From: Mnemiopsis leidyi
Taxonomy: Eukaryota; Ctenophora; Tentaculata; Lobata; Bolinopsidae
Assembly (NCBI GenBank): GCA_000226015.1
Contig: JH153877.1
Span: 23,121 to 56,970, forward strand
DNA: 33,850 nt
Direction: 5' to 3'
Shown: positions 17,919-29,900 of the stretch, one piece after another
How the letters are laid out: each line of letters begins with the position of its first letter
How positions within the stretch are numbered: position 1 is the first letter of the stretch
Notes under the pieces: generated by a model
Told to the model about the DNA's origin: nothing
The model's input: the letters and a program-made list of their open reading frames with translations, nothing else
Databases searched by the model: none
Translations under genes and position numbers: made by a program

Positions 17919-19690
17919 GTATACATTTCATCTCAGTTTGTAATCATTATAGCTACTAAATAAAGTTTCGGTAAAAACTTAGTTAAAAACGAGCTTCTTC
18001 ATGTTATTGGGATTCTTTATCAAATTCAATTCATTCATATATAGATAAAGAGTATCTATTTCGGTAAGTATACATAAGTATGACTTTTTAATGAGCCGCC
18101 TTGCCGATAGCAAAATTAACAAAACACTTAAGAATGTTTTATTTTTCATGATTTATTTGTCGTAATGCCGTCAAGCTAATCCTTTATGCTTTCATGAGAG
18201 AGCTAGCATAAATTTATCAAGGACCATAAATCAATATTATCATGAACATATTCGATTTACACATATACTTATGGATAAAACGAACAGCGAGTTTTGAAAT
18301 TAAAATTCTTTCTCAAATCTACCAAAAAGCAAACTGATATTTATAAGAAATAGTTCCTCTTATTCCCACCATTTCAAGAGCAAGCCGCGGCCTCTACATT
18401 GGCAACTTCACTATGTCCTTGTTAGGCTGTTTATCACTCGGAGGCTTCAAGACTTAAAGCATCGAGAATATAGCCGATAGCGAGGCATTTTGAAAATAGC
18501 TACCCCATTTCTCTAATTCAGGTTAAATTTGTGTCTTGATGTCGATCTGGCAGAATTTTTGTTTTTTCGATTGACAAACAAGTTGGCGCTGAACTTGAGT
18601 CAGATTGAGCGTACTGATTTATTTCTTTTTACGCTTCATTTCTGCAATACTTGTACTTATTTCGAACTATGAACCTTCCTGATTTTGACCAAACATCTGT
18701 CCAAACATCTTAACGACTGAGAAGTAAAACAAACTTCAGCCTTGAGACTGATCCTGAAATAACCTGCGCCTGAATACAGTTAAGATTATACATTCACTTA
18801 CGTAATGCAATGTTTACTATGCCCACGAGGCACTATCAAACATGTTTTAAATTAATTTACAAGTTTTCGATTTGCACTTAAATCCCTATTGTTAAATCCC
18901 TATTGTTTCGGTGGGAATGATGACGTAAAATGATCTAAATCAATTAAAATAGATCGTTCATAACCTGCAGAGACGTGACAGCCCACAGCCCACAACAAAA
19001 AAAATTCTTTTACAATAAACTTCACAGAGATTTGTAGGACAGTTGTCAGATCCTTCACCGCAAATAAACCCCAGAAATATGTTTTCTAACGACTTACCTT
19101 CTTCGCATGTTGCTGCTTTTTCTGATAACTAGATATTTGGACGCCGCTCTGGATCTATGATGATGTAGATCACGTCTTTTCGATCAGCAATCTGATTAAA
19201 ATCTTTATGCACTTAGTAAATTAGATATATCGTCACTTTGATGTTTATGATCTGGGAATTGAGGACTTCAAGGAAGCGAAATAATTCCAGAAACGACTAA
19301 TAAAATGGCCCGCTCTCGCTCACAGCTCAGTACGCTTGTATTCTCAGTATAGTGACCGCGTATTTTAAAGCTGTATACTTTCGGAAGTATTTGATAAATT
19401 CAATCCTTAGGTAACAATCACTTCTCTAGTCCCTATGCTGTATTTTGCTGACCGATCTCTTTTATACATTGAATTGCTCATGGCTGATAAATATTTTTTT
19501 ATGAATATCCAATGCTTGTTGTAGGTCTTAAAGCAGTCACTACTACTCTGAGAAATTTTCGTTCCTCGAGCCAAAATTATACAGATTTGTCCAAATTTTT
19601 ATCGTTCAATGCTGATTGAATCTGAGTTTTCTACGTAGAAAGCCCCTCTAGACTTGAGCTGGTTAGATCGGCAGGACTACCGCGCCCCAG
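17919..19690. other. Long AT-rich gap between candidate first exons
   Basis: About 1.8 kb in which I see no gene, RNA or clear repeat. It holds a small direct duplication of AAATCCCTATTGTT near 18880-18907. It would be intron or intergenic sequence under either reading of the region. Confidence 0.4.
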
Positions 19691-19762
19691 ATGGCTCGAG
19701 ATCGTAGAAGTACGAAAAGGACGAAACGTCGGTCCGGAGGACATTATATCAACTTGTGTTCG
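19691..19762 (+). CDS. Candidate alternative first exon, Arg/Lys-rich (24 codons)
   Basis: ATG at 19691, G at +4; 24 codons (ARDRRSTKRTKRRSGG then HYINLCS) to a gtaagc donor in phase 0. CCCCAG immediately precedes the ATG, so it might be an internal exon, though the polypyrimidine tract is poor. It is strongly basic like the 16762 and 20254 exons. Confidence 0.35.
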
Positions 19763-20253
19763 GTAAGCTCTTCTTTTGAAGTCGTTAAGACGAACCAGAA
19801 ACCTAGGTAGCTTGAATTGTGTAGCTTGAATTAAATCTTCTGGAAGATCCACAGAACATGCTTATGTATTTATGCGATACACAGTGTATATGTCTTATGT
19901 GATTCTATTTTAGCCCCACCCTTTGCCCTCTGGCTTTGATCTAGTATCCATGTAACCGGAGCTAAGAGTTAGGCACTTAAATTTGTTGCAATTTTCTGTG
20001 GCTCTATCGTTACTTAGAATTGCTTAAAGAATGAAGATTGTATACTATATAGACACATCTGTGAACCAGCTAAATTAACAACCTCATTAACGCGTACGTT
20101 TCCAAAACTAGATAGAACCAATAAAGAAACTTGATCTTGCGGAGGGTGCCAGCTGGGCCCCACTCTCAAGTTTTGTCTACATGCTGTGTGGATGTCCTCC
20201 CTCCACATCAGCTTTACTTCTGTTTTGTGTAGTTGTTTTACACCGTTTTGTTC
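19763..20253. other. Gap between candidate first exons
   Basis: No gene seen. AT-rich to 20130, then somewhat richer in G+C. Confidence 0.4.
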
Positions 20254-20379
20254 ATGGTCTCTTCAAAATTTAACCGTCTAAACTCTGAGAAGGATAAAGA
20301 GAAAAATAAAACGAAGGAAAAGGTGAAAGGGAGGCAAAAGAAAAATACGGGGTTCAAACCGTTAATACATTTGATACCG
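20254..20379 (+). CDS. Candidate alternative first exon, Lys-rich (42 codons)
   Basis: ATG at 20254, G at +4; 42 codons (MVSSKFNRLNSEKDKEKNKT...LIHLIP) to a gttagt donor in phase 0. The same donor hexamer is used in CZIB exon 4. Unspliced, the frame stays open to a TGA at about 20566. The long basic run resembles the other basic candidates. Confidence 0.42.
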
Positions 20380-20685
20380 GTTAGTCCATCCCTCTCACCT
20401 CTCTCAAGAACCGAAGTCACCGAAACTCCCGTGTTACATGTCGTTTTCCGTCACAGTGAAACGGGAAGTGAACCATTAACCCAGTTCCATGCCGCTAAGC
20501 ATCATTTTCAGGAGCTTAGTCCCGAGAAGTTGTTAAGCACTTCCTCTTCTGAGGCGGGCGGGGGGTGATGCACACTGCACAGTTGTACGCAGTACCTCCC
20601 ACGTCACCTGTAATACATCTGCAGCTGTTTTAATACTGCATTGTTTTTGTTGTCTTTGCAGCATTACAATTGTTACACAGCTTCG

Positions 20686-20910
20686 ATGAGCGCCGAAAAA
20701 GACAATAATTCGTTTGTGTCAAAGTTGACTGCAAAGCTAAGACTGTCTTCTTCAAGTTCTTCTGATTCTTCTAGCCTGTCTAAATCTTCTTCTAGTTCTT
20801 CTTTAGCTTCTGTTTCAAACTCTAGTTCTTCGTCGTCTTTTAGTTCATTTCTCCAAAAAGTTCCATGGCCTATATCTCCAAGCCGAGACATAGGTATTGC
20901 AGTAGACGAG
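20686..20910 (+). CDS. Poly-serine first exon of the phospholipase gene (75 codons)
   Basis: ATG at 20686; 75 codons end at GT (gtagct) in phase 0. The peptide starts MSAEKDNNSF, then has four serine tracts of about 3-6 residues each, and ends VPWPISPSRDIGIAVDE. A 3' splice site (tctttgcag) at 20661 lies just upstream, so a 5'UTR exon may precede it. This is the nearest candidate to the shared exon 21681 and the one I use for residue numbering. Confidence 0.6.
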
Positions 20911-23900
20911 GTAGCTATAATTGAACATTAGCAGCTGTAAACTGCATATGTGTCTGAATATTTTAAACCCCAGTGTAGATGCAGGGTGCTACATTTGCTT
21001 CCTGGCTGACAGTAACTGGTATCTGACTAGTTGCTACAGACTACACGTGACAGACCTGACTAAAACACCACTGTACACACCACCGTACACATGACACGGA
21101 GGAATGCACATTCCTCGAGACGAAAAAACAATAGAAAGCGGGTAATATCGTATTTCGCAATTGTACGTGAAACAGATATGGTACCTATTGTGGTAGTTTT
21201 TGACTTTTGAGGCAATTGACTAAAACTTTATGACAAGCTATTAGCTATGTGTGCTGCTAGCTTGTATACTCACGCGTCCTGTACAGAATATTTTCTAGCC
21301 CACTCCAAACTTTAGCTGTGATCTGGGCTGATCACACAACATCCTATTAAAACATAATGTTTGTTTGGCTCATATATGTAGAATACTAGAATGTAGCTAC
21401 TAGGTTGAAAGTGCCAGCGAGCGTCTTTAAAGCGTCTTTAAAGCGTTTGATTAGGTTTGGCCTAGCTAATTGAATTCTAGGTAAGCTACAGCAACACAGC
21501 AAACTTATCCAATCAGTGATCTATTCGATCTGACTGTATTCTACGTAATGGGCTTGCCCTGGATAATATCATTATTATGTGGGTTTGACTCTTTACGTCT
21601 TAACCTGACCGTAAAATGATACTTTAGTTATGTAAAATAAGCCTCTCCAGCCTCGAGATTATATTTCATCTTTCTTTCAGACTGACGCATCTACTGACCA
21701 GAAAGAGGATTACCTTCTTGGGAAGTCAGCTTTTGACGACAGCGACGGTGAGGGATTTCAGACTGTTTGATATCATTAATCAACTTTCAAATTCATTTTA
21801 ACAGTACGTTCTATCAAAATGACAAATTCACTAAGCTCTAACAAATTTCAGATGAGTTAGTTAACGGCTCAACAAGACTTAAAAAGTCTGGCTCGCTTGG
21901 TGGTAGGAGTGCTAGGTCAGTGAATAATCTAAGAAATTGAATTTTGTACGATATTTTGCATATTTTGTGTGCTGAATGTGATTGACAGAATTGCTAGCAA
22001 ATCGGGACTTACATCTCGCAAGTTGAAAATTTAAAAGACAACTCTGTGGTATGTTAAATCACGGCAATTTTCAGTGATGTACCGAAGATAGACTCCGGTG
22101 TAAGAATGTTGTGTATGGACGGAGGGGGAGCTAAAGGTGTTATTGAAGCTACCATCCTTGATAAAATCTTTGTAACTGTGGCTTCTACCTTGAAGGTTAG
22201 ACATGAATAGGTTCATTTCTGCTGTTTATGTGTAGACAATGAATAACAAGTCACTAAGATATTCGCAGGTATTATTGTTAGCAGCAGGATAACTGATATC
22301 AAACTTTATAGAATGTACACACTCACTACGCGTGCATTAGGTATCTGGGTTATCCTTAAACGTTTTATATTTTTCAGTATCAGGGACACATTCTGAATTG
22401 GGTGACTATAGTTATAGATAAAGAAGGAAAGGAAAAAGGTAAATCGGAGAAGCTTGATCAAATTAAAGAAGTTGAAAAAGAGGAAGATAACAAAGGAGAT
22501 AACAAAGAGAAAAAATCCGTTGAAAAACTTAGAGAAAAAGAGGCTAAAGCTGCAGAAAAGTTGAGGAAAAAGGAAGAGTACATTGAAGCTCTCATACTCA
22601 GTATCCTTAAGAAGGATCCAAGCTCTAAAAACTTAAAGAAGGTTTCTTTAATTTGGATACAATTCGACTCTAGTTTTGACTTTAGTCTTGACTCTAGTTT
22701 TATTATTTTCTTTTAGTAAGTTAAAATTTGGGTTTCTAGTAAGGGTCTGTTTCGACAGAGTAAGAGGGGTTTCAAAATAATTACTGTTAATTTTAGAGGC
22801 GGGGATGGAGACGGGTTTTGCTCATTATTGTACGTTTTTTGTTTAAAAATTGTACTATTTTGCCAATTTTCTAGGGTACTATCATTTGCTTATCTTACAG
22901 AAATTGAGACTTTCTTTATGTTTTCAAAGTATACTTTCAAGTGTACTTTTGAACTTATTATATCTGTTTCTCTCCTCAGATTCAGAGAATAGATCGAACA
23001 AAAGACCTTTCTGAGAGAAAGATGTGTTTTGTAATCAGTGGAGCTATCGATCAGAATGACATGTTCAAACCTTTTTCTCATCGTCAGAAAAAGAAAATAC
23101 TTCAGGACGAAGACTTGCGAAAAGTTCCCGGTATCGAAATAAAGGTCAGAAAAATTTAACAAATTCAAGACGTATGTGTACTTCACTTGGGCCCTGACTG
23201 ACTTTTAATAAAGCTTTGACCCATGGAATTATTAGTTTCTAAAAAGGTCAAGTTAACTCGATTAAAGCTAAGACTTTTAAAGTAAACACACCAGCTAATC
23301 GTAAAAAAACACACCAGCTGATCGTTCATTAACACAGGATTTTCTACACGGTGCATCAAAGTACTGGGCCCTGCTTGAATCTGATCAAACAGAGGAAACC
23401 CGAGAAAAGATAAAGTCTGAGGTTATTCCCTTTTTCGAAATAGAGGGAAAACAGGTACAGCTTCTTAATTGTTAGAACTTATCAACCAAAACAATAACTG
23501 ATATTGTGCTTTGGATTCGATTCATATGATTTTCTAACATTTTATAACTCGTTGATAAATGAGATATACCGAAACCTAGATGTTTGTTGTTCTCCCTGAA
23601 TTGACTTATTATTTCAGACGAAATGCCTCAAAATGTTGATACCAGCTACTTACCTCCTAAAGAATCTTAACTCACCAAAACTAGAAAAGTTTGAAAACAA
23701 AGACCTGCTCATATTTTATTGGGATCAGCCCGTCAAAACCAAAAAAGCTAATGTTATTAGAGGTACATGCTTGCCTAAAACATTTTTACTGAACTTTGTA
23801 TGTTGAAGCCCAATAAAGAGGATTGTGTTACTATGCGAATTCAACAAATTTTAAGTATTATAAGGTAATGGCCCTATATGAATACTAGGCTCTAACTCCT

Positions 23901-26900
23901 TCTTTTAATAAAGATCGGTTATTGGGTGTCGGAGATGAGAAGTTTAGAGAAAAGTACAAGCCGGAAAAGTTTATAGAAGAACTGTACGCTAAAGACATGT
24001 TCGATTTGCTGATCGGAACCAGCACTGGCAGTATTCTCTCTTTCGGCATGGGATACAAGGGGCTCTCTCCCCAGGTACAGAGATTGTACTACAACACACC
24101 TCACCATAACAACACCATAACAACACCTCACCATAGCAAAACCTCACCATAACAACAACATAACAACACCTCACCATAACAACACACCTCACCATTACAA
24201 CACCATAACAACACCTCACCATAACAACTCCATAACAACACCTCACCATAACAAGGGCTCTTAAGTTAAGAGTGCTGTTCAAATTGCCTTAAAGTTTTGA
24301 CACAAAGTAAGTTTACCGAGAAAAACCACCTCCTCCTAGTCACCATTAAATCTTTACACTCTTCACAGGAATGTAGAGATGTGTATCTGAAGTCGATAAA
24401 GAACATTTTCTCCCAAAAATACGACAAGAGTTCCACTGGAAAGATCGGACTTAGTGACACCCTCTTCAGAACTGTCGGTGACCTCATCGGACAGGGTACA
24501 CACCTTTCCCTTAATTTACTCGGAAGTTTGCCATGCTCTTGGTTGAGTAGACTCCGATAACTGATTCCTATTAATTAAAAACATCTAAATTTTTGCTTTG
24601 TTATAGGTTTGAAAAAAGGCCATTGTATCGAAGGAAGGGGTTTCTTAGATCGCTTCTTTAAAAAAAGATGAGGTCTTACTGATGTAACTGTTCAGGACAT
24701 TACTCGATAGCGGGAGTGAGCGACACCCTGGAGGAGAACTACAACCAGGGAAGACCTGCCCGGACTCTCATGGGCGGGGGAGATCACAGGAAGGAGTGTG
24801 TGGTTGCTTGTGTCGCTCTCAACTGGCAAACTCAGACCCTGGAGACTTTCGACACACATAACCCTCGCTACAAGGACTGGGACCTGATACAGTTCCTTAC
24901 TGCCAGTAGTGACGCTCCTGTCTACTTCACCACGCCCTTCACTGTTAAATGTAAGTTACAGTTAATGTTGGAACTCCTGATACCGCTGGGAAAACGTAGA
25001 ACGACAACTTTGTCTTTGACAAGCGAGGACCAAATATTCGTTATTTGATGTTCTTTCCAAACATCGCATTCTTCTACGCGGTAATGTCATGCACCTCCTC
25101 AGCTCCTAAAGGTGACGGTATCGATTACATTGACGGAGGTTTGGGAGCTAACTGTCCGGCTGTCCAGGGCATCGATCTTGCTAAGGAGAGGTTCGTACTT
25201 AGTACATACTACGTCTAACAAGTTGTTCGTACTTAGTGCATACTACGTCTAACTAGTTGTTCGTACTTAGTACATACTACGTCTAACTAGTTGTTCGTAC
25301 TTAGTACACACTACGTCTAACTAGTTGTTCGTACTTAGTACATACTACGTCTAACTAGTTGTTCGTACTTAGTACATACTACGTCTAACTAGTTGTTTGT
25401 ACTTAGTACATACTACGTCTAACTAGTTGTTCGTACTTAGTACATACTGCTTCTAACTAGTTGTTCGTACTTAGTACATACTACGTCTAACTAGTTGTTC
25501 GTACTTAGTACATACTACGTCTAACTAGTTGTTCGTACTTAGTACATACTACGTCTAACTAGTTGTTCGTACTTAGTACATACTACGTCTAACTAGTTGT
25601 TCGTACTTAGTACATACTACGTCTAACTAGTTGTTCGTATTTAGTACATTCTGCGTCTAACTAGTTATTCGTACCTAGTACTGCCACTTTTTATGAGATA
25701 TGTATCGTGAAACTATGCAGTATGTAGATATAATAGACTATTTTACCCGTCGTTACCCTTTCTAAACTTGTCAGGTGGCGTGGTGCAGATATCGAGTTGA
25801 TCCTATCGCTGGGAGCGGGTAAAGACATCAACCCACCAACAGTTCCCAAGAACGGAGGAGACTGGCTCAAAACGCTCTGCAGTATGGTTACTGACGGTGA
25901 CAATATTTGGGAGCGGTTCGTGCTTCCTCTACTGGACATAGACGAGGTGAGAATTCAGGGGTTTATCCGAAAGGTGGTGTCGCAGGTCGCTGAGTTAACA
26001 TCACATGGAATAACAACTTACTGTGTTGTTGTAATGTAGTATAAAATTTCTGGCAGAGTAAATATTCGTTCTCTATATTATCTATAACTGCGTTACCATC
26101 CCCTAAGCTAATTTGAAACCTGATCACAAATTTTACAACGTCTTATTATATAATATATGACACCATATCCAGGCCTGTAAACACACAGAGAAACTACGAA
26201 TCCAGCCGAAAATGGAACTAGCAAATTTCAAAGCTGATTCTACCAGAGTTATAGAGATGTGTAACTTAGCTGAAGATTGGCTAAACACAAGTGCAGGATT
26301 TGCCCAGGTAATTCCGTAAATATTTAACATTCTATCCATATATTGATGTTCATGCCAAGGCAAATAATTTTACTTATCATAGGTAAATGCTGTGGTAGAC
26401 CGTCAACGTTTAAGCCCCTCTCAGCTTTCATCGTGCAATTCAAGGTAGCCGAATGCGTTCTTACTTTTCGATTTGGCCTATGGGTGGCACCAACCCTGAT
26501 TATCCTTAACCCATTTGCCCAGGTAACAGAAGCGTCCGGAATGATAATCGCCAAGTCCATGAAACTTGGAGTTGAGAGCAGGATTCTAACAGAACAAGAC
26601 TTGCTAGACTGGTTAGCTCAGACTTTGCCTATCGGAAAGAGCTTGTTTAAATCTCGAGCTAAATCTCAAACTGCGCCTGATCAGCAAAAGGGTATCACAA
26701 ACGATGACCTGGACATGAAATTCGGCAGAGAGCTCCATTCGTAAGTTCTTGATTATGTATTTGATTTGCTCTCAGAAAAGATTGCTTAAAGCCGACTTGT
26801 AGTTGGTCGGTAATCGTCAAAATAGCTTGCTGTGACTAGATGATGTCCCATACGTAAGGCTTTATACTGAGTTAGGATCGGTTCAAAGTTGGTCCGCTTT

Positions 26901-29900
26901 CCTGGCTAATTCATTTGAAAAGTTTCGGGGGTGGATGATGGAAGTTGCTCTGTGTTTGTTGTTTGTCTGTCGTAACTCCAAGTTGTGATGTGTTTCAGGT
27001 TGTACGTCTGCCCTAACTTCAAGTTGTGCTGTGTTTCAGGTTGTACGTCTGTCCTAACTCCAAGTTGTGATGTGTTTCAGGTTGTATGTCTGTCCTAACT
27101 CCAAGTTGTGATGTGTTTCAGGTTGTATGTATGTCCTAACTCCAAGTTGAAGAAGAGGTTCCCTGCTATCGACAAGAACTTTATATACATCCCCAAACCG
27201 GTATCTGTGGGGCAGACTGATGTGAGTACCCATAATTTTTATAAAGTTTTGAATTTAATTAACGACATTTATTGTGAAATGAACACATACAGAGAGATAT
27301 GGACACATACAGACAGATAGTAGATAAATTGTTGATGGCTTAGTGCTTCTTTTTATTGAACCCTTTTTGCAATCCCGTGTGCCGAGTATACATGTCATTG
27401 TTTCGAATTTCAGCTGCGGTTTACAATAAAGTTCGACCACGACATACTGTCCATGTATCACGAGAGTGTGGGACAGAGGATCCTCAAGCTGCATTGCCCG
27501 GACAACCACGAAGTGAGGATCATTGGCAACCTGGACCTCTACGACACCAAGAGTGTGTACAAAGTGTCCAACTTGGTCACAGTACCACTGGAAGAAACTG
27601 AGCAGTTTCACAGACTGGTACATGAGGCCAGCAAGGAGGTTTGTACTACATAGTTGTGTTGACTCAGGTTTTACATTCTTGAATCAGGTATCAAGACATT
27701 CATTCAGATTTGTATTTGTCTCATAATATACTAGACTTATTTAAATTCCAACTATACACACATTCCCAGATATCCCAACTACACACGACTGATAGAGGAC
27801 AAGCTGAGGATAAGCTATGCAACGCTCTCGACATTCTCAGTCTGCCGGAGTTCAGGGAAATCAGGGAGAAGTACAGCGAGGAACACTTCATGAGAATACA
27901 GGCTTACTTTTACCTTTGGAAAAAGACAGTTTCAGAAGTCAGCCTCAAGGCGCTCAATGAGACTCTTATCAAGGTAAGATTTTGTTTATCTCATGGTGGG
28001 CGTGACTTTCTGTCGCTGCAACGTGCATTGGTCAATTTGTTCATTAGTCATTACTATGCTCACGCTCATTCGCTTAATGCCTGTACTTTATTTTCTAATG
28101 GTGAATAAAGCTGAGCCACTGTTTATCAATTAACTAGCTGATTAGTTACCATTGGTTTCAGATCTAAGCTTTTGATACCATCAAATAAAACTTCTTAATA
28201 GCAGCTTTAGCAGTGGGCTGCATTGTCTTCTCATTTTAAACATACAAGCCATCTCGGTACCTGCACGATCCTTACTTCTCAAACGAATTTCTGGATTCCT
28301 GAAACGTCTTATATTTTAATATCGCATCTGTTAAGTTAGTTATCTAATCACTCGAATAGAACTTCTGTGTGGAACATTAGTAATAATGAGTATAGCTATC
28401 ACGTGACAATTATTGAAATGTCAACCGACGTCCTCATTCCTCAAGTCATGCAATAAGTTGTTCATTGGTCATCGAATTTCGGAATTGTAACTAATGATCA
28501 CTCCCTGTCTTAAAGTTAAATATAACATCTAAAATCGACCCAAATCTAACTACTGTCACGTGCAGGTGGGGATGAAGAAGAGACCGTGGCCGAAGAAAGG
28601 AAGGCTAGGAGAGCCGGACGTGACTGTCAGAACGGTCATTCCGGCTCCTCCAGAAAACATGATGTTTAGCATCGCTGTTGACTATTTCCAGGGTAAGTAT
28701 TTTAGTAGGTAATTGTTTGTTAAGTAAGAACTATTGTGTCGGCATTGATAACTATTTATTTCACTTATAGGACAATGATCTGTTAATCTGGCCGTACAAA
28801 AGAAACATATCCGTTACTTACCGGGCGTTGGCGCCACGGTTCATTTTTTCTTATTATCGAGTCTACATAGTAAGAATATCAATGGGTAAACCATTTTATT
28901 CAAAGATGCTTATGGTGGCGACAAATTCATTATAAAACAATTTTGCCAATTAAAAATGGCTCGATATCCTATTGAGTTTTTTGCGCACTGCATTTAGCTC
29001 CATTGAACAAACTCTTTTTGATTTCTGAATTGTATTCATAATGAATGATATAAACAAAAGTTTTACAGATAGATCTTTATAAGTATTGCAAATTTTTCAT
29101 GAATAATCAGCCATTCTCTACAGATAGATTAGCAAAAGCTCGCGAAAATAACGATAAGGCTGCTGAAAAGAGATACGTAGAATTCATGAGACATTTGGGA
29201 GCTCATCCAGCCAAAAAGGAAGCCGAAGGAGCAAAATACAAGAAGAAATTCTTCGGGACAGTTTTCAGAAGCAAGCGAAAAGGTAAACTAGATTGTTTTT
29301 CTTCAGGGTTGTTATAATTTCATTGTGATTTTCAAAATTTAAATCTTATCCTGCAACTGAGCTTAATGGTTTTTGATTTTGATTAGACGGTAGATTTCTT
29401 GGCTTAGACCTATTTTCTGCATCGTGTCGTATTAGTACGAAACATTTTGAACCCCAGACAGTAATCTAGAATCCATTCTATTTGCCTCGCGTTTGAGGAC
29501 AACTGCAAAGCACAGGAGGCAGGTAAAAGAACATGGTGGTAAGGGAAATTGTGGTAAGTCCGAGAGTGCTCTCCTATTTCTCTTCTTCTCAAATCTGGCT
29601 GGATTCTTAATTATGCAACTGTGTTTGAGCTTATATGGAAATGTGTAAAGTCAAAGCAATTCCCATCCTTGGTATGACCATGTCTGTAAAACTGTCAAAT
29701 TAAAATACATATACAGTGTCCGATGAACTTGGTTGACCGGCTGAATAAAAGTTGACATTATCTTCAGTCAGAATGAATTCGGTGTCATCGTCATTGCATT
29801 TTGCTCAGCGCGTTCGTTTAAAATACTCTGCCAAAAAAGAAAGGAATATCCCTGGTCATGGTTGCAGTTTGGGTGAGCCATTGAATGACATCCTCTTATC

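Noticed and set aside
23919-24282. Minus-strand frames rich in repeated MVRCCYGVV
   Set aside because: They are translations of the CACCATAACAAC minisatellite, not genes.
25191-25681. Regular 34-base array resembling a CRISPR array
   Set aside because: Units abut with no variable spacers, and the host gene has introns. It is a minisatellite.
26343-26744. 133-codon open frame across an intron and exon 26523
   Set aside because: Only the part from 26523 fits the phase and family context. The front half is intron read-through between the 14-base direct repeats.
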